Source of the DNA: Ignavibacteriales bacterium
GTDB lineage: Bacteria; Bacteroidota; Ignavibacteria; Tepidaquicellales; Tepidaquicellaceae
Direction: 5' to 3'
DNA length: 64,000 nucleotides
Assembly: GCA_020635255.1 (NCBI GenBank)
Contig: JACKAC010000002.1
Coordinates: 744,001-808,000 of the forward strand
Part shown: in pieces, positions 44,290 to 54,452 of the stretch
How the letters are laid out: each line of letters opens with the position of its first letter
Numbering within the stretch: position 1 is the first letter of the stretch
Notes under the pieces: generated by a model
Told to the model about the DNA's origin: nothing
What the model saw: only the letters and a program-made list of their open reading frames with translations
Databases searched by the model: none
Made by a program: the position numbers and the translations under genes

Positions 44290-45524
44290 GCTATATATTC
44301 CTGTTCTAACTCCGGAGTTACCCCTTCGGGTGTGTCCGGACCGGGTTTCATTTCACGAAGATATTTATATACTACGAACACGTTTACGGTCAATAGTAGT
44401 CCCGAAAAAAGGAATACGTACCTGTTTGGAAAATACCGTGTAAAGAGGATACATAGTAGGGGACCGATGAAGTTTCCAAATAGTGTAAAGCTGGATGCAA
44501 TTCCCATAATACCGCCCTTCCTTTCTTCTGCGATGTGTTTACTAATGTATGAATAAAAGACAGGAACGATACCTCCGATACAGAATCCCAGGAACGCCCT
44601 TACCGGGTAAAGGAAAATAATATTATATATAAAAGGGTGGAGCATAAGTGCGATCGCAGCGCCGAATATTGCGACGAGGAGATTCTTCCGGAAACCTTTA
44701 ATGTCGTTTCTGTTACCCCACCATGGAGATGAAATGACGGTAAAAGCCCCGGTGATACCGAACAGTGTACCTGCAATGGTAGCGACGTACGCAGTTTCCA
44801 TGTCGAAAGATTCTACATACAACGCAAAGATGGGCTGAGCCATAAAGACCGCTGTTTGCACCACGGTTACACAGAGCATAGCCAGAAGCACACGTTTATT
44901 CTTAAAGGTGTATTTGTAATTGTCAAAAACGCTGAAGGGTTTTTGCAGAGGTGACGCAGGCGGTTCTTTTACATTTATTATAATTAGTATTCCGCTTGCT
45001 ATACAAAATATTGAAGTAATGAAAAATACCGTGCTGTAATGAAACATATCGGACAATAGTCCGCCTACGACAGGACCTATAATAGTACCGGCTGAAATAG
45101 ACGTCTGAATTATTCCAATGGCGTAACCGGACCTTTCGCGGGGGGTACCTGCAGAGATCAAGCCTAATGAGGAAGCAATAAAACCGCTCACAGCGCCCTG
45201 TATCAGTCTGAATATAATAAGTTGTACAACATTCGCGGAAAGTCCTATCAATATCTGTGATAGTGCGAGCCCGAATATTGCTCTTACTACCATGGATTTT
45301 TTTCCAACGCGGTCGCCAAGCGCTCCCCAAATTGGGGTCATAATGAATGCCATGATGAAGGGACCGGAAAATGCTAACCCGCTCCATTTCTCTACACTTT
45401 CGAGATTGGTCACACCCAGTTCGCGGACATAAAATGGAAGGAAAGGGATCACCATGCTCATTCCTATCATCGCAATGAACTGGGCAATCCACATCGTGTA
45501 TAAGTTCTTACGCCAAATCTCCAT
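44286..45524 (-). CDS. MFS transporter, DHA1-type drug/solute exporter
   Basis: 412 residues and twelve hydrophobic helices. The N-terminal motif (GALGDRVGKKSMV) is the loop 2-3 signature of the superfamily, and GIIQTSISAGTIIGPVVGGLLSD is the antiporter motif of the drug-efflux DHA1 group. The substrate cannot be inferred. It starts 160 nt from the divergent glycogen phosphorylase gene and overlaps DUF971 by 4 nt. Confidence 0.88.
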   Translation of the reverse strand: MEIWRKNLYTMWIAQFIAMIGMSMVIPFLPFYVRELGVTNLESVEKWSGLAFSGPFIMAFIMTPIWGALGDRVGKKSMVVRAIFGLALSQILIGLSANVVQLIIFRLIQGAVSGFIASSLGLISAGTPRERSGYAIGIIQTSISAGTIIGPVVGGLLSDMFHYSTVFFITSIFCIASGILIIINVKEPPASPLQKPFSVFDNYKYTFKNKRVLLAMLCVTVVQTAVFMAQPIFALYVESFDMETAYVATIAGTLFGITGAFTVISSPWWGNRNDIKGFRKNLLVAIFGAAIALMLHPFIYNIIFLYPVRAFLGFCIGGIVPVFYSYISKHIAEERKGGIMGIASSFTLFGNFIGPLLCILFTRYFPNRYVFLFSGLLLTVNVFVVYKYLREMKPGPDTPEGVTPELEQEYIA

Positions 45525-45685
45525 CTATGATATTTCCGGCATCGCCGTGGTAAGTATGTCTAAAACATGATATTCCATAAGATAGTAAAAATTAATACGT
45601 GGTATAATTCATTTACAAATCCTATTTTCAAAATTCGTTTATTTTTAAACAAAACTACAGAAATTACCTCTCTATTAGTTAGACA

Positions 45686-47788
45686 ATGGAAAAGACATTA
45701 ATTTTAAAACTTACCGAGCTTTCGTATAATTTATACTGGTCATGGAACAATGATTTCTATACATTATTCGATGAAATAGACCATGATAAATGGGAATGGA
45801 GCACTCACAACCCGGTAAAATTCTTAAATGAGTTTAATACGGACCTTCTGCTGAACATTATTTACAAGAAGAGTCTCGAGAATAAGATAGATGAACTTTA
45901 TGAGAAGTATCACCAGTACATGGTGGATGAGACGTACTTTAGCAAGAAGTATTTTAAATCACATGACCCTATCATAGCTTATTTTTCTGCTGAGTACGGG
46001 ATAACGGAATGCTTGAAATTTTATTCGGGCGGTCTCGGAGTCTTATCGGGTGATCATATGAAATCATCATCTGACCTTGGAATACCTCTCGTCGGGGTGG
46101 GACTGGCTTACGCGAATGGATATTTTGCTCAGTTACTTGACGAGGAGGGAAGGCAGGTCGAGATATTCGAGGACAATATTTTTGAAAATCTGCCTATGTA
46201 CCAGCTGAGGGATGATTTTAATAATCCTATAATAATAGAGCTGGGCTTTCCGGGCAGATCGGTGTATGTGAAGACATGGGTCGTGAATGTCGGGAGGACA
46301 AAGCTGTACCTGCTTGACACGAACCATGAGCTTAATGAAAAATCGGATAAGCACATTACCGACATACTCTATGGTGGTGATAATGAAAAGCGGATCGAAC
46401 AGGAAATTGTGCTCGGCATCGGGGGAGTTAGGATACTCAAGAGACTGGGGTATGATATAAAAGCATTCCATTTGAATGAAGGGCACTCAGCGTTTTTATG
46501 TGTGGAGCGGATAAAGAACTACATGGAATCCAGAAAGGTGGACTTCGCCGCGGCTAAAGCCGAGTGCTTTAAATCGAATATATTTACGACGCACACGCCT
46601 GTGCCGGCGGGATTCGATATTTTCAGCAGGGACCTGATTGATAAATATTTTAAGAAGTATGTAGAATATAGTCTGGGAATAAGTGTAGATACATTTATGG
46701 AAGAAGGCGCGCTTCCCGGCAAAGCAAACGGGCACGAATTTAACATGGCTCACCTGGCTATAAATAACTCCAGCCGCGTAAATGGTGTAAGTAAACTTCA
46801 CGGTGAGGTGTCACGCAAAATGTGGGACCTGCCCCCGGATAGGAACCAGATTACAAACATCACAAACGGTATCCATACGTTGACATTTCTTTCGAAGAAC
46901 TTTTACGGGCTGTTCGAGGAGCTTTTTGGAAAGGACTGGCATAATAATGAAGAAGTATGGAACAGCATAGAGATCGTCCCGAATGAGCTCATATGGAGTA
47001 CCCGGGAAAACAGCCGGAAGGATCTTATCAAATATATAAGAACCAAGCTGAAGCTGGACGGTATCATGAAAGGATTCAAAGCTGAGGATGATTATTCCGG
47101 GATATTGGACCCGGAAGCCCTTACCCTGGGATTCGCGAGGAGATTCGCCACCTATAAGAGAGGTAATCTTATATTTAAAGACATCGATCGACTGAGAAGG
47201 ATAGTCGGCAATAGCAAGATGCCGATCCAATTCGTTTTTTCCGGTAAGGCTCACCCAAAGGATGAAGAGGGCAAGAATTTAATTGAGCAGATCGTTGTTA
47301 ATTCAAAAGACGAGGTTTTAAAGAATAAAGTGGTGTTTTTGGAAAATTATAACCTCGACGTCGCTAAACACCTTGTTAGGGGATGCGATGTTTGGCTTAA
47401 TAACCCGCGACGTCCAATGGAAGCCTCCGGTACGAGCGGAATGAAGGTAATTCCTAACGGTGGCTTGAATTTCAGCATACTAGATGGATGGTGGAACGAG
47501 GCGTATCGCCCCGATTGCGGATGGATGATTGATTCAGCCGATAATTACTCACAGTTGCCGGATGCTGAGAGAGACGAGATAGAGTTAAATTCTTTATTTG
47601 ATACGCTGGAAGGCGAGATAATTCCGTTATTTTACGACCGAAATACCAATAATATCCCTGAAAAATGGGTGAACAAGATAAAAAATTCGATAAAGTACCT
47701 TGCGGGAGTTTACAATACGAATAGAATGGTAAGGGAATACACGGAAGAGCTGTATATGAAGGTGATATATGAGAATAATGGGGTATAG
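45686..47788 (+). CDS. glgP: Alpha-glucan (glycogen) phosphorylase, short form
   Basis: 700 residues, GT35 family. The N-terminal SYNLYWSWNNDFYTLF segment and FSAEYGITECLKFYSGGLGVLSGDHMKS are typical of the short bacterial phosphorylases. LNEGHSAFL, TTHTPVPAGFDIF, GFARRFATYKRGNL, and the PLP site EASGTSGMKVIPNGG with Lys near residue 587 confirm the family. It releases glucose 1-phosphate from alpha-glucan. No other glycogen genes are in the window. Confidence 0.93.
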   Translation: MEKTLILKLTELSYNLYWSWNNDFYTLFDEIDHDKWEWSTHNPVKFLNEFNTDLLLNIIYKKSLENKIDELYEKYHQYMVDETYFSKKYFKSHDPIIAYFSAEYGITECLKFYSGGLGVLSGDHMKSSSDLGIPLVGVGLAYANGYFAQLLDEEGRQVEIFEDNIFENLPMYQLRDDFNNPIIIELGFPGRSVYVKTWVVNVGRTKLYLLDTNHELNEKSDKHITDILYGGDNEKRIEQEIVLGIGGVRILKRLGYDIKAFHLNEGHSAFLCVERIKNYMESRKVDFAAAKAECFKSNIFTTHTPVPAGFDIFSRDLIDKYFKKYVEYSLGISVDTFMEEGALPGKANGHEFNMAHLAINNSSRVNGVSKLHGEVSRKMWDLPPDRNQITNITNGIHTLTFLSKNFYGLFEELFGKDWHNNEEVWNSIEIVPNELIWSTRENSRKDLIKYIRTKLKLDGIMKGFKAEDDYSGILDPEALTLGFARRFATYKRGNLIFKDIDRLRRIVGNSKMPIQFVFSGKAHPKDEEGKNLIEQIVVNSKDEVLKNKVVFLENYNLDVAKHLVRGCDVWLNNPRRPMEASGTSGMKVIPNGGLNFSILDGWWNEAYRPDCGWMIDSADNYSQLPDAERDEIELNSLFDTLEGEIIPLFYDRNTNNIPEKWVNKIKNSIKYLAGVYNTNRMVREYTEELYMKVIYENNGV

Positions 47789-47821
47789 AATGGGCTTTAA
47801 ATTTAGATTTCAATAGGTTAA

Positions 47822-47837
47822 ACTAACACTTGTTAGT
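47822..47837. promoter_or_regulatory. Palindrome upstream of the first sialidase-like gene
   Basis: ACTAACA-CT-TGTTAGT is a perfect 7-bp inverted repeat, 40 nt before the ATG at 47877. It could be an operator for a dimeric regulator; there is no regulator gene next to it. Confidence 0.4.
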
Positions 47838-47876
47838 ATTTTAGTAACTATTTAGTCCAAGCAGAAAAAACATTTT

Positions 47877-50342
47877 ATGAGATCAGGAATACTACTGTTT
47901 CTAGGCGCACTATTGTGTCTGGGCTTAAACACGGCATACTCGCAGTTATCCAGCGACGATAATTTAAAGTCGGTGGTTCCTCCGCCAATGGATTATGTAC
48001 CATTTACCAATCCTTTTGACGATCCTGTAACGATCAATGGTTTTGATAATTTCTATCTGGGTGTGGATTTTGGTGAGCCTCATATTGTCACCAATCCCAA
48101 TGACCCGTTAAACAGCATTTGCGCATTTAATACGAACGGAGTACACTATACGCTTGACGGTGAAAACTGGCAAAGGGTTACAGTATCGTTCCCCGGATTC
48201 AGTGTGGTAGGTGATCCCGTGCTGGCATTTGACAGTCTGGGTGTATGTCACTATATACAGATATTCCAGAATGGATCGACATACGGTCTTGTCGTAACGA
48301 AATCCACCAATAAAGGTGCAAGCTGGTCAGGAGTGAGCCAGGTAGTAGGCACAACAGTTGGATTAACCGATAAGGAATGGATTACAGCAGATAGAAGCGC
48401 GGGTCCGTATTCCAATAACCTTTACGTAGGATGGAGACAGTTTGGAACCCAATCGGGAATGAGGTTTGTAAAAAGCACGAATAGTGGCGCGACGTGGTCA
48501 TCATCGATAACCTTTGCAGACGGGTCGCAGGGTGCTTATGTATGTGTTGGTCCGGGCGGTGCGGTATACTTTGCGTACACCGGAGGAAGCTCAAATTACG
48601 TCAGGGTCTCAACTGACGGAGGGTCAACATTTAGCGGTCCAACAAATGCTACAGGCTTTTTTAATCCGGCAGGTAATGTATGCGCAGGAAGACAAACTGT
48701 AAAGAATTGTATTAGAACAAATCAATTCCCCCGTATGGCAGTTGATAATAGCTATACTTCATCGAGGGGAAATATATACATGGTTTTCGAAGTGAATCCA
48801 CCCGGAGCTGATATAGCTGATGTAAACTTTGTAAGGTCGACGAATGGTGGTGTTTCATGGTCAACCCCGGTTAGGGTGAACGATGATGCAACGACAACAG
48901 ACCAATGGATGGAAGCAATAGACGTCGATAGTAAAACCGGTAAGATATTTATAAGCTGGTTTGACTCAAGGGAGGATCCAACCAATAATTTAATGACTAA
49001 AGTTTACGGAACGGTTTCTACCGACGGTGGACTGACATTTACTACAAATGAAGCGATCTCAAACGCAGAGTTTAACCCGAACAATATGGCAGTTGGACAG
49101 GGTGGAGGTCAGGCAAATTATATCGGTGATTATTTTGGTATTAGTGCTATCGGTCATACGTCGTATGCGGTGTGGATGGACGGCAGGAATAATTCACTCG
49201 GAAGCTACGTAGGTTATTATCCGGATTTTGCAATGACAACAGACAAGGATTTGATCAATATCGGCAATAATCAGACACAAACAGTTACCGTAAAAGGTCC
49301 CGGCAAAAAAGGACCATTCACCGGCGGAGTAAAGTTTAATGCAGTTATCGATACGTTACCGGCTTCGGGTTCTATTAACTTCTCATTCCAGAACGGTAAA
49401 GATTCAATAACAGCATTCCCGGATTCGGTAAAATTGGATATTTCTACAGTTGGGACAGTCACGCCGGGATTATACAATGTTAAGATTTACGGAAAAGGGA
49501 CGACGAACGGAACACCGGTTCATAAGAGGACGGTAAGCCTTCTTGTGAATTCATCGGTAATAGGTATACAAACGAACAGAGGAACTGCGATCTCATATAC
49601 GGTAAACGGAACACCTTACAATACACAACATGACTTCGTATTTGCCAATGGGTCTAATGTAACGATCTCAGCGCCGCCTTTTGTAGAATCGGGATCGACC
49701 AAATACGTATTTACAAACTGGTCGAATAGTGGAGATACAACTCAGATACTCAATATATCGCAAAACCTGGATCTGACAGCATCATATAAAGCGCAGTACA
49801 AGTTGTTAGTTAATACTACCCAGGGAAATACATTCGGTGGCAATGCTTATTATGATTCGGCGGGCACATTTCAGTTTGGAGTGACATCTACAACAGTGAT
49901 AAATGGAAACGACACGTTCTACTTTAGAGGATGGAGCGGACTTGGTATTGGCGCTTATACAAGCTCTGATAGTACAGGTCAGGATGACACAGTTAGCTGG
50001 ACTATGTCAAACCCGATTGTAGAAATTGCGAGATGGTCGGATCAGGTTGGAATAGTACAAATTGGAAGTGAAATACCCGAAAAGTTTGAATTATATCAAA
50101 ATTATCCGAATCCGTTTAACCCGGAAACCATAATAAGATATGACATTCCAAAGAATGGAAACGTAAGTATCGTTATTTATGATATGCTTGGGAAAGAGGT
50201 TACTAGGCTTGTAGATAGATATCAAAATGCAGGCAGGTATGAGGTTAATTTTGACGGTTCCGGCTTCTCGAGCGGTATCTATTTTTACAGGATATCGACA
50301 GGAGATTTTGTTCAGGTGCGCAGAATGATATTAGTTAAGTAA
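47877..50342 (+). CDS. Secreted sialidase/BNR-repeat-like protein with T9SS sorting domain (copy 1)
   Basis: 821 residues. The signal peptide ends near YSQ. Residues about 50-450 form a beta-propeller with BNR/Asp-box-like repeats (STNKGASWSG, STDGGSTFSG, STNGGVSWSTP, STDGGLTFTT). Residues about 460-570 are an immunoglobulin-like sheet and about 570-740 repeated beta domains with YVFTNWSNSGDT. The last 85 residues are a T9SS type A domain (YQNYPNPFNPETII, ending RMILVK). Asp-box repeats occur in sialidases and in many other propellers, so hydrolase activity is not shown; I did not see the sialidase catalytic arginines with confidence. Confidence 0.85.
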   Translation: MRSGILLFLGALLCLGLNTAYSQLSSDDNLKSVVPPPMDYVPFTNPFDDPVTINGFDNFYLGVDFGEPHIVTNPNDPLNSICAFNTNGVHYTLDGENWQRVTVSFPGFSVVGDPVLAFDSLGVCHYIQIFQNGSTYGLVVTKSTNKGASWSGVSQVVGTTVGLTDKEWITADRSAGPYSNNLYVGWRQFGTQSGMRFVKSTNSGATWSSSITFADGSQGAYVCVGPGGAVYFAYTGGSSNYVRVSTDGGSTFSGPTNATGFFNPAGNVCAGRQTVKNCIRTNQFPRMAVDNSYTSSRGNIYMVFEVNPPGADIADVNFVRSTNGGVSWSTPVRVNDDATTTDQWMEAIDVDSKTGKIFISWFDSREDPTNNLMTKVYGTVSTDGGLTFTTNEAISNAEFNPNNMAVGQGGGQANYIGDYFGISAIGHTSYAVWMDGRNNSLGSYVGYYPDFAMTTDKDLINIGNNQTQTVTVKGPGKKGPFTGGVKFNAVIDTLPASGSINFSFQNGKDSITAFPDSVKLDISTVGTVTPGLYNVKIYGKGTTNGTPVHKRTVSLLVNSSVIGIQTNRGTAISYTVNGTPYNTQHDFVFANGSNVTISAPPFVESGSTKYVFTNWSNSGDTTQILNISQNLDLTASYKAQYKLLVNTTQGNTFGGNAYYDSAGTFQFGVTSTTVINGNDTFYFRGWSGLGIGAYTSSDSTGQDDTVSWTMSNPIVEIARWSDQVGIVQIGSEIPEKFELYQNYPNPFNPETIIRYDIPKNGNVSIVIYDMLGKEVTRLVDRYQNAGRYEVNFDGSGFSSGIYFYRISTGDFVQVRRMILVK

Positions 50343-50402
50343 TTTTACTCATTTAGATAAGAGAGTTTGAATTTTAATTGAGGGCGCATATTATAAAATC
50401 TT

Positions 50403-50439
50403 AAGTATTAACTTTTTATTGTTAAAAACGTAAATACTT
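50403..50439. repeat. Imperfect inverted repeat between the tandem paralogues
   Basis: AAGTATT at 50403-50409 and AATACTT at 50433-50439 pair perfectly, and the inner sequence (ACTTTTTA against TTAAAAACG) is also largely complementary. The DNA is very AT-rich. It lies 46 nt before the ATG at 50485. Confidence 0.35.
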
Positions 50440-50484
50440 ATAAAAATTTTAAAATATTTCAATCAATCACAAAAATCGAGACAA

Positions 50485-52962
50485 ATGAAAAAAATTCTAC
50501 TTGTTGCGGTTTTCATCCTTGGTGTGTTGTCTATAGGACTTCAGGATCAGTATTTTTCCTGGGATGATGACCCTAACCAGGACCACATCCCTTTTGAGAT
50601 GTTAAATAACCTGCCGGATCATGTAAATGGTCCCTCGGATGTTATAACCGATGAAGACGGTTATGACAATATTTTTCTTGGGATAGATTTTGCGGAGCCT
50701 CACATTTCGATGAATCCCCGCAACCCTCTGCAGTCATTTACTGCGTTTAATACAAACGGTACACATGCGACTATTGATGGGTACAATTGGTTTTCAAATA
50801 ATCCGAATTTTGGAGTTCCCATCTCGGGAGACCCGGTAACTGCCTATGACAGCCTTGGAAACCTATACTATGATAACATGCGTAACTCAGGTGGAAATAT
50901 AATAGGTACCCAGGTGGCAAGATCTACAAATAACAGTCAGACATGGGTTGGAACTGTCACAGGTAATACAGGTAATGATAAGAACTGGATAGCCGCGGAT
51001 CAATCGACCGGTCCATATGCAAACAATGTATATGGAACAATGACTCCCGGTAACATTATGAGAAGTACAAATCAGGGAGCGTCCTTTAGTATAGTCGCTT
51101 CAGTATCTAATAACCTTCCCGGTATGATGACAGCAGTTGGACCGGACGGAGCGACTTCAGGTGGAAGCGTGTATGTAGTAACGAATACCGGCGGTTCATT
51201 TACACCGGTTTATACTTTTTACCGCTCTACAAACGGTGGTAGTTCGTTCGGATTTCAATCCAGCCAGCAATTTGTAAATTATGTAGGTACGGTAGTCGGC
51301 GGAAGGCACTCAGTACAAAATATGAGAACAAGACCATATCCTTTTATTACAGCCGATAACAGTTTTGGTCCAAACAGGGGAAGACTTTACCTGGTATATG
51401 CAAAGAACGATCCTGATATTGACGGAGCCAAACCAAGCATTTATTGCAGGTACTCAAATGATTTTGGTACAAACTGGTCTAGTCCTGTTAGGGTAAACGA
51501 TGATGGAAATTATATGTCGAATAATCATTTTATGCCTGCTACATGGTGTGATAAAGAAACCGGAAGACTTTACGTAAAATGGATGGATACCAGAGACTGC
51601 CCGACAAGTGACAGTTCTTTGATCTATGCTTCATATTCTACAGACGGTGGTGCAACATTTGTTCAGAATCAAAAAATATCCGGACAGAAATTTAAGATCG
51701 ATTGCTCGACATGCGGCGGCGGTGGTACACCAAGATACCAGGGTGACTATGATGCTATAACCTCAAATGCTATAACATCATTGATGGTATGGACAGATTT
51801 CAGAAATGGAAGTTTTGGAAGCTATGTTGCATACTATCCTGATTTTGCGATGAAAACTAATATTACCGAAGCAAACATAAATAATGGACAGAGCGTAAAT
51901 ATTCAGGTTTCTGTTCCAAGTGTAAAGCAATACGGAAATTCGGTTAAATTTACAGCTTCATTGGATTCTACACCGGTTTCGGGATCGATAAATCTTTCTT
52001 TCCAGGGTGGTATAGACTCACTTACATCTTTTCCTGGAAATGTTACACTCGTTGCAACTGCATCAGCTAGTGTCACTCCCGGATTATATCCTGTAAGGAT
52101 TTCCGGAAGAGGTCCTAATGGAACACCTGTCCACCAGAGAGTTGTAGACCTTTTAGTAAATGCATCGAGAGTAACGGTTCAAACAAACAGGGGAAGCGCA
52201 GTAACGTATATGGTGAATGGAACTCCATATAATACCACAAGCTCACATGTTTTTGCAAACGGAAGTAATGTTACTATTTCTGCTCCTCCTTCTGTGACAT
52301 CAGGCTCGACAAAGTATATATTTAATAACTGGTCAAACAGCGGTGATACAACTCAGATACTCAATGTATCTCAAAATATAGAACTTACTGCTAATTATAA
52401 GATAGCATTCCAGCTGCTGGTCAATTCTTCTCAAGGGCATACCTTCGGAGGTGGACAGTTTTATGATTCAGCATCTACATTTGTTTTTGGTGTAACAGAC
52501 AAGAAAGTAATCAACGGTAACGATACCTTTTACTATAGAGGCTTTAATGGTCTCGGAGTAGGAGCTTATACAAGCCCTGATAGTAATGGCACAGATGATA
52601 GCATTTCTTGGAATATAAGCAATGCTGTCGTAGAACTCGCAAGATGGACACTGGATCCTCCACCAATAGGAATCCAGCAGATAAGTTCTGAAATACCTAA
52701 TAAATTTGATCTTTATCAGAACTATCCGAATCCGTTCAATCCGGAAACCAAGATCAGGTATGACCTGGCGAGAAATACGGATGTACATGTGGTAATATAC
52801 GATATATTAGGTAAACAGGTCGGAGAACTTGTAAACCAAAAGCAAAATGCCGGAACGTATGAAGTGAGCTTCGACGGATCGCAATTTGCCAGCGGAATTT
52901 ATTTCTATAAGATAGTAACTAACGAATTTGTTCAGGTAAAGCGAATGCTGCTGGTCAAATAA
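50485..52962 (+). CDS. Secreted sialidase/BNR-repeat-like protein with T9SS sorting domain (copy 2)
   Basis: 825 residues and the same architecture as copy 1: signal peptide, Asp-box propeller (STDGGATFVQ), Ig-like sheet (NGTPVHQRVVDLLVNAS), the FNNWSNSGDTTQILN repeats and a T9SS type A domain (NYPNPFNPETKI, ending KRMLLVK). The shared stretches SGSTKY and NGNDTFYxRG show a tandem duplication. The N-terminal propeller has diverged most, and it carries an insertion with CSTCGGGG near residue 410 that copy 1 lacks, so the two probably bind or cut different partners. Confidence 0.85.
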   Translation: MKKILLVAVFILGVLSIGLQDQYFSWDDDPNQDHIPFEMLNNLPDHVNGPSDVITDEDGYDNIFLGIDFAEPHISMNPRNPLQSFTAFNTNGTHATIDGYNWFSNNPNFGVPISGDPVTAYDSLGNLYYDNMRNSGGNIIGTQVARSTNNSQTWVGTVTGNTGNDKNWIAADQSTGPYANNVYGTMTPGNIMRSTNQGASFSIVASVSNNLPGMMTAVGPDGATSGGSVYVVTNTGGSFTPVYTFYRSTNGGSSFGFQSSQQFVNYVGTVVGGRHSVQNMRTRPYPFITADNSFGPNRGRLYLVYAKNDPDIDGAKPSIYCRYSNDFGTNWSSPVRVNDDGNYMSNNHFMPATWCDKETGRLYVKWMDTRDCPTSDSSLIYASYSTDGGATFVQNQKISGQKFKIDCSTCGGGGTPRYQGDYDAITSNAITSLMVWTDFRNGSFGSYVAYYPDFAMKTNITEANINNGQSVNIQVSVPSVKQYGNSVKFTASLDSTPVSGSINLSFQGGIDSLTSFPGNVTLVATASASVTPGLYPVRISGRGPNGTPVHQRVVDLLVNASRVTVQTNRGSAVTYMVNGTPYNTTSSHVFANGSNVTISAPPSVTSGSTKYIFNNWSNSGDTTQILNVSQNIELTANYKIAFQLLVNSSQGHTFGGGQFYDSASTFVFGVTDKKVINGNDTFYYRGFNGLGVGAYTSPDSNGTDDSISWNISNAVVELARWTLDPPPIGIQQISSEIPNKFDLYQNYPNPFNPETKIRYDLARNTDVHVVIYDILGKQVGELVNQKQNAGTYEVSFDGSQFASGIYFYKIVTNEFVQVKRMLLVK

Positions 52963-52983
52963 TTATACAATAAAGACTTTATT

Positions 52984-53019
52984 AAACCCCGTCCGGATTT
53001 CATTCGGACGGGGTTTTTT
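52984..53019 (+). terminator. Intrinsic terminator
   Basis: AAACCCCGTCCG and CGGACGGGGTTT form a perfect 12-bp stem with a 9-nt loop and further T residues. It closes the sialidase-like pair. Confidence 0.9.
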
Positions 53020-53042
53020 ACTTGCGTATATAAGTTTATAAA

Positions 53043-53073
53043 TTGTTACAGAAAATTAATTTGTGTAATTTCG
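53043..53073 (+). promoter_or_regulatory. Candidate promoter of the AtuA operon
   Basis: TTG at 53043-53045 and TAATTTCG at 53066-53073 are separated by 20 nt, near the -33/-7 spacing of Bacteroidota promoters, with one base off TAnnTTTG. The element ends 4 nt before the ATG, so the transcript would be nearly leaderless. Confidence 0.4.
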
Positions 53074-53077
53074 TAAG

Positions 53078-54439
53078 ATGAAAGAGAAAATACGAATAGC
53101 TTCGGGACAGGGATTCTGGGGAGATCTCATAGATGCCCCGGTAAAACAAGCCTCACAGGGAGAGATAGACTACCTTGTTATGGATTACCTTGCAGAGGTG
53201 ACAATGTCCATACTTCAAAAGCAAAAATTAAAAGATCCGAATTTGGGTTACGCGCGGGATATTCCTCCATTAATGGAGAGATTGCTACCCTTGATGAAGG
53301 AGAAGAAGTTCAAAATAATCACGAATGGCGGCGGTGTAAATCCGGTAGCATGCAAAGATGCTATTTTCGAAGTGGCTAAGAAGCTGGGGATAACGGACAT
53401 AAAGATCGGAATAGTTTTGGGCGACGATATACTTGGCAGGATAGATGAGCTAATAGCAAATGGCATCGAGCTGAATAACATGGAAACCGGCGAAAGTGTA
53501 AAAACCATAAAAGATGAAGTCATCAGCGCAAACGTTTACCTTGGAGCTGCGGGAGTTGTCGAAGCATTGAAGCAAGGTGCGGATATTGTCATGACTGGAC
53601 GAGTGACCGATACAGGCCTAACACTTGCACCAATGATATATGAATTTGGGTGGGATATGAACAATTGGGACCTAATGGCGGCGGGAACTGTAGCAGGGCA
53701 CATACTGGAGTGTGGAGGACAGGCTAGCGGGGGGAATTTCCATGGGGACTGGCGGAGTGTACCAGATATGGCGAGAATAGGCTTTCCGATAGCGGAGGCG
53801 TATCCGGACGGAAGTGTTGTCATTACGAAGCACGAGGGCACGGGCGGACTGGTGAGTGAGGAGACAGTAAGTGAGCAGCTGGTGTATGAGATAGCGGACC
53901 CGAAGGACTATATTACGCCGGACTGTGTGGCGGATTTTACTTCGATCCATCTAGAAAATGCGGGAAAGGACAGAGTAAGAGTTTATGGCGTAAAGGGTTT
54001 CCCGGCTACAGAATTCTATAAGGTTTCAATGTCGTATCTCGACGGTTACACGGCGTTTGGGAATCTCACTTATTGCTGGCCAGACGCGCTCGAGAAGGCT
54101 GAGGCGGCTGATAAGATATTGAGGACACGTCTGGACGATCTCGGGTTGAAATTCGATGAGATCAGGACGGAATTCCAGGGATATAACGCATGCCACGGAC
54201 CGCTTGCCCGTAAGATAGATGATCCTAACGAAGTAGTATTAAGGGTAGGGGTAAGGTCGCATGATTATAAGACAATAGAAAGGTTTGGGAAGGAGATAGC
54301 TCCATTGATATTGACGGGACCGCCGGGAGTGACAGGATTTTCGGGCGGGAGACCGCGTCCTTCGGAGGTTGTTGCATACTGGCCGGCACTTATTCCAAAA
54401 ACAGAAGTAAAACCGCAAGTAATAGTAGAATCTTTATAA
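53078..54439 (+). CDS. AtuA family (DUF1446) protein
   Basis: 453 residues, without signal peptide. IRIASGQGFWGDLIDAP at the N-terminus, LVMDYLAEVTMS, NGGGVNPVACKDA, GAADIVMTGRVTDTG-like segment, LECGGQASGGNFHGDW, HEGTGGLVSEET and FPATEFYKVSMSYLDGY are the conserved parts. AtuA is known from acyclic terpene catabolism, but most family members have no known reaction. Here it leads an operon with a threonine dehydrogenase and a transporter, so a role with a small amino or acyl compound is my guess. Confidence 0.88.
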   Translation: MKEKIRIASGQGFWGDLIDAPVKQASQGEIDYLVMDYLAEVTMSILQKQKLKDPNLGYARDIPPLMERLLPLMKEKKFKIITNGGGVNPVACKDAIFEVAKKLGITDIKIGIVLGDDILGRIDELIANGIELNNMETGESVKTIKDEVISANVYLGAAGVVEALKQGADIVMTGRVTDTGLTLAPMIYEFGWDMNNWDLMAAGTVAGHILECGGQASGGNFHGDWRSVPDMARIGFPIAEAYPDGSVVITKHEGTGGLVSEETVSEQLVYEIADPKDYITPDCVADFTSIHLENAGKDRVRVYGVKGFPATEFYKVSMSYLDGYTAFGNLTYCWPDALEKAEAADKILRTRLDDLGLKFDEIRTEFQGYNACHGPLARKIDDPNEVVLRVGVRSHDYKTIERFGKEIAPLILTGPPGVTGFSGGRPRPSEVVAYWPALIPKTEVKPQVIVESL

Positions 54440-54452
54440 TTTAAATTACCTG

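Noticed and set aside
44923..45492. 189-codon minus-strand frame
   Set aside because: Same strand as the MFS gene but in another frame; the MFS frame has the family motifs and helices.
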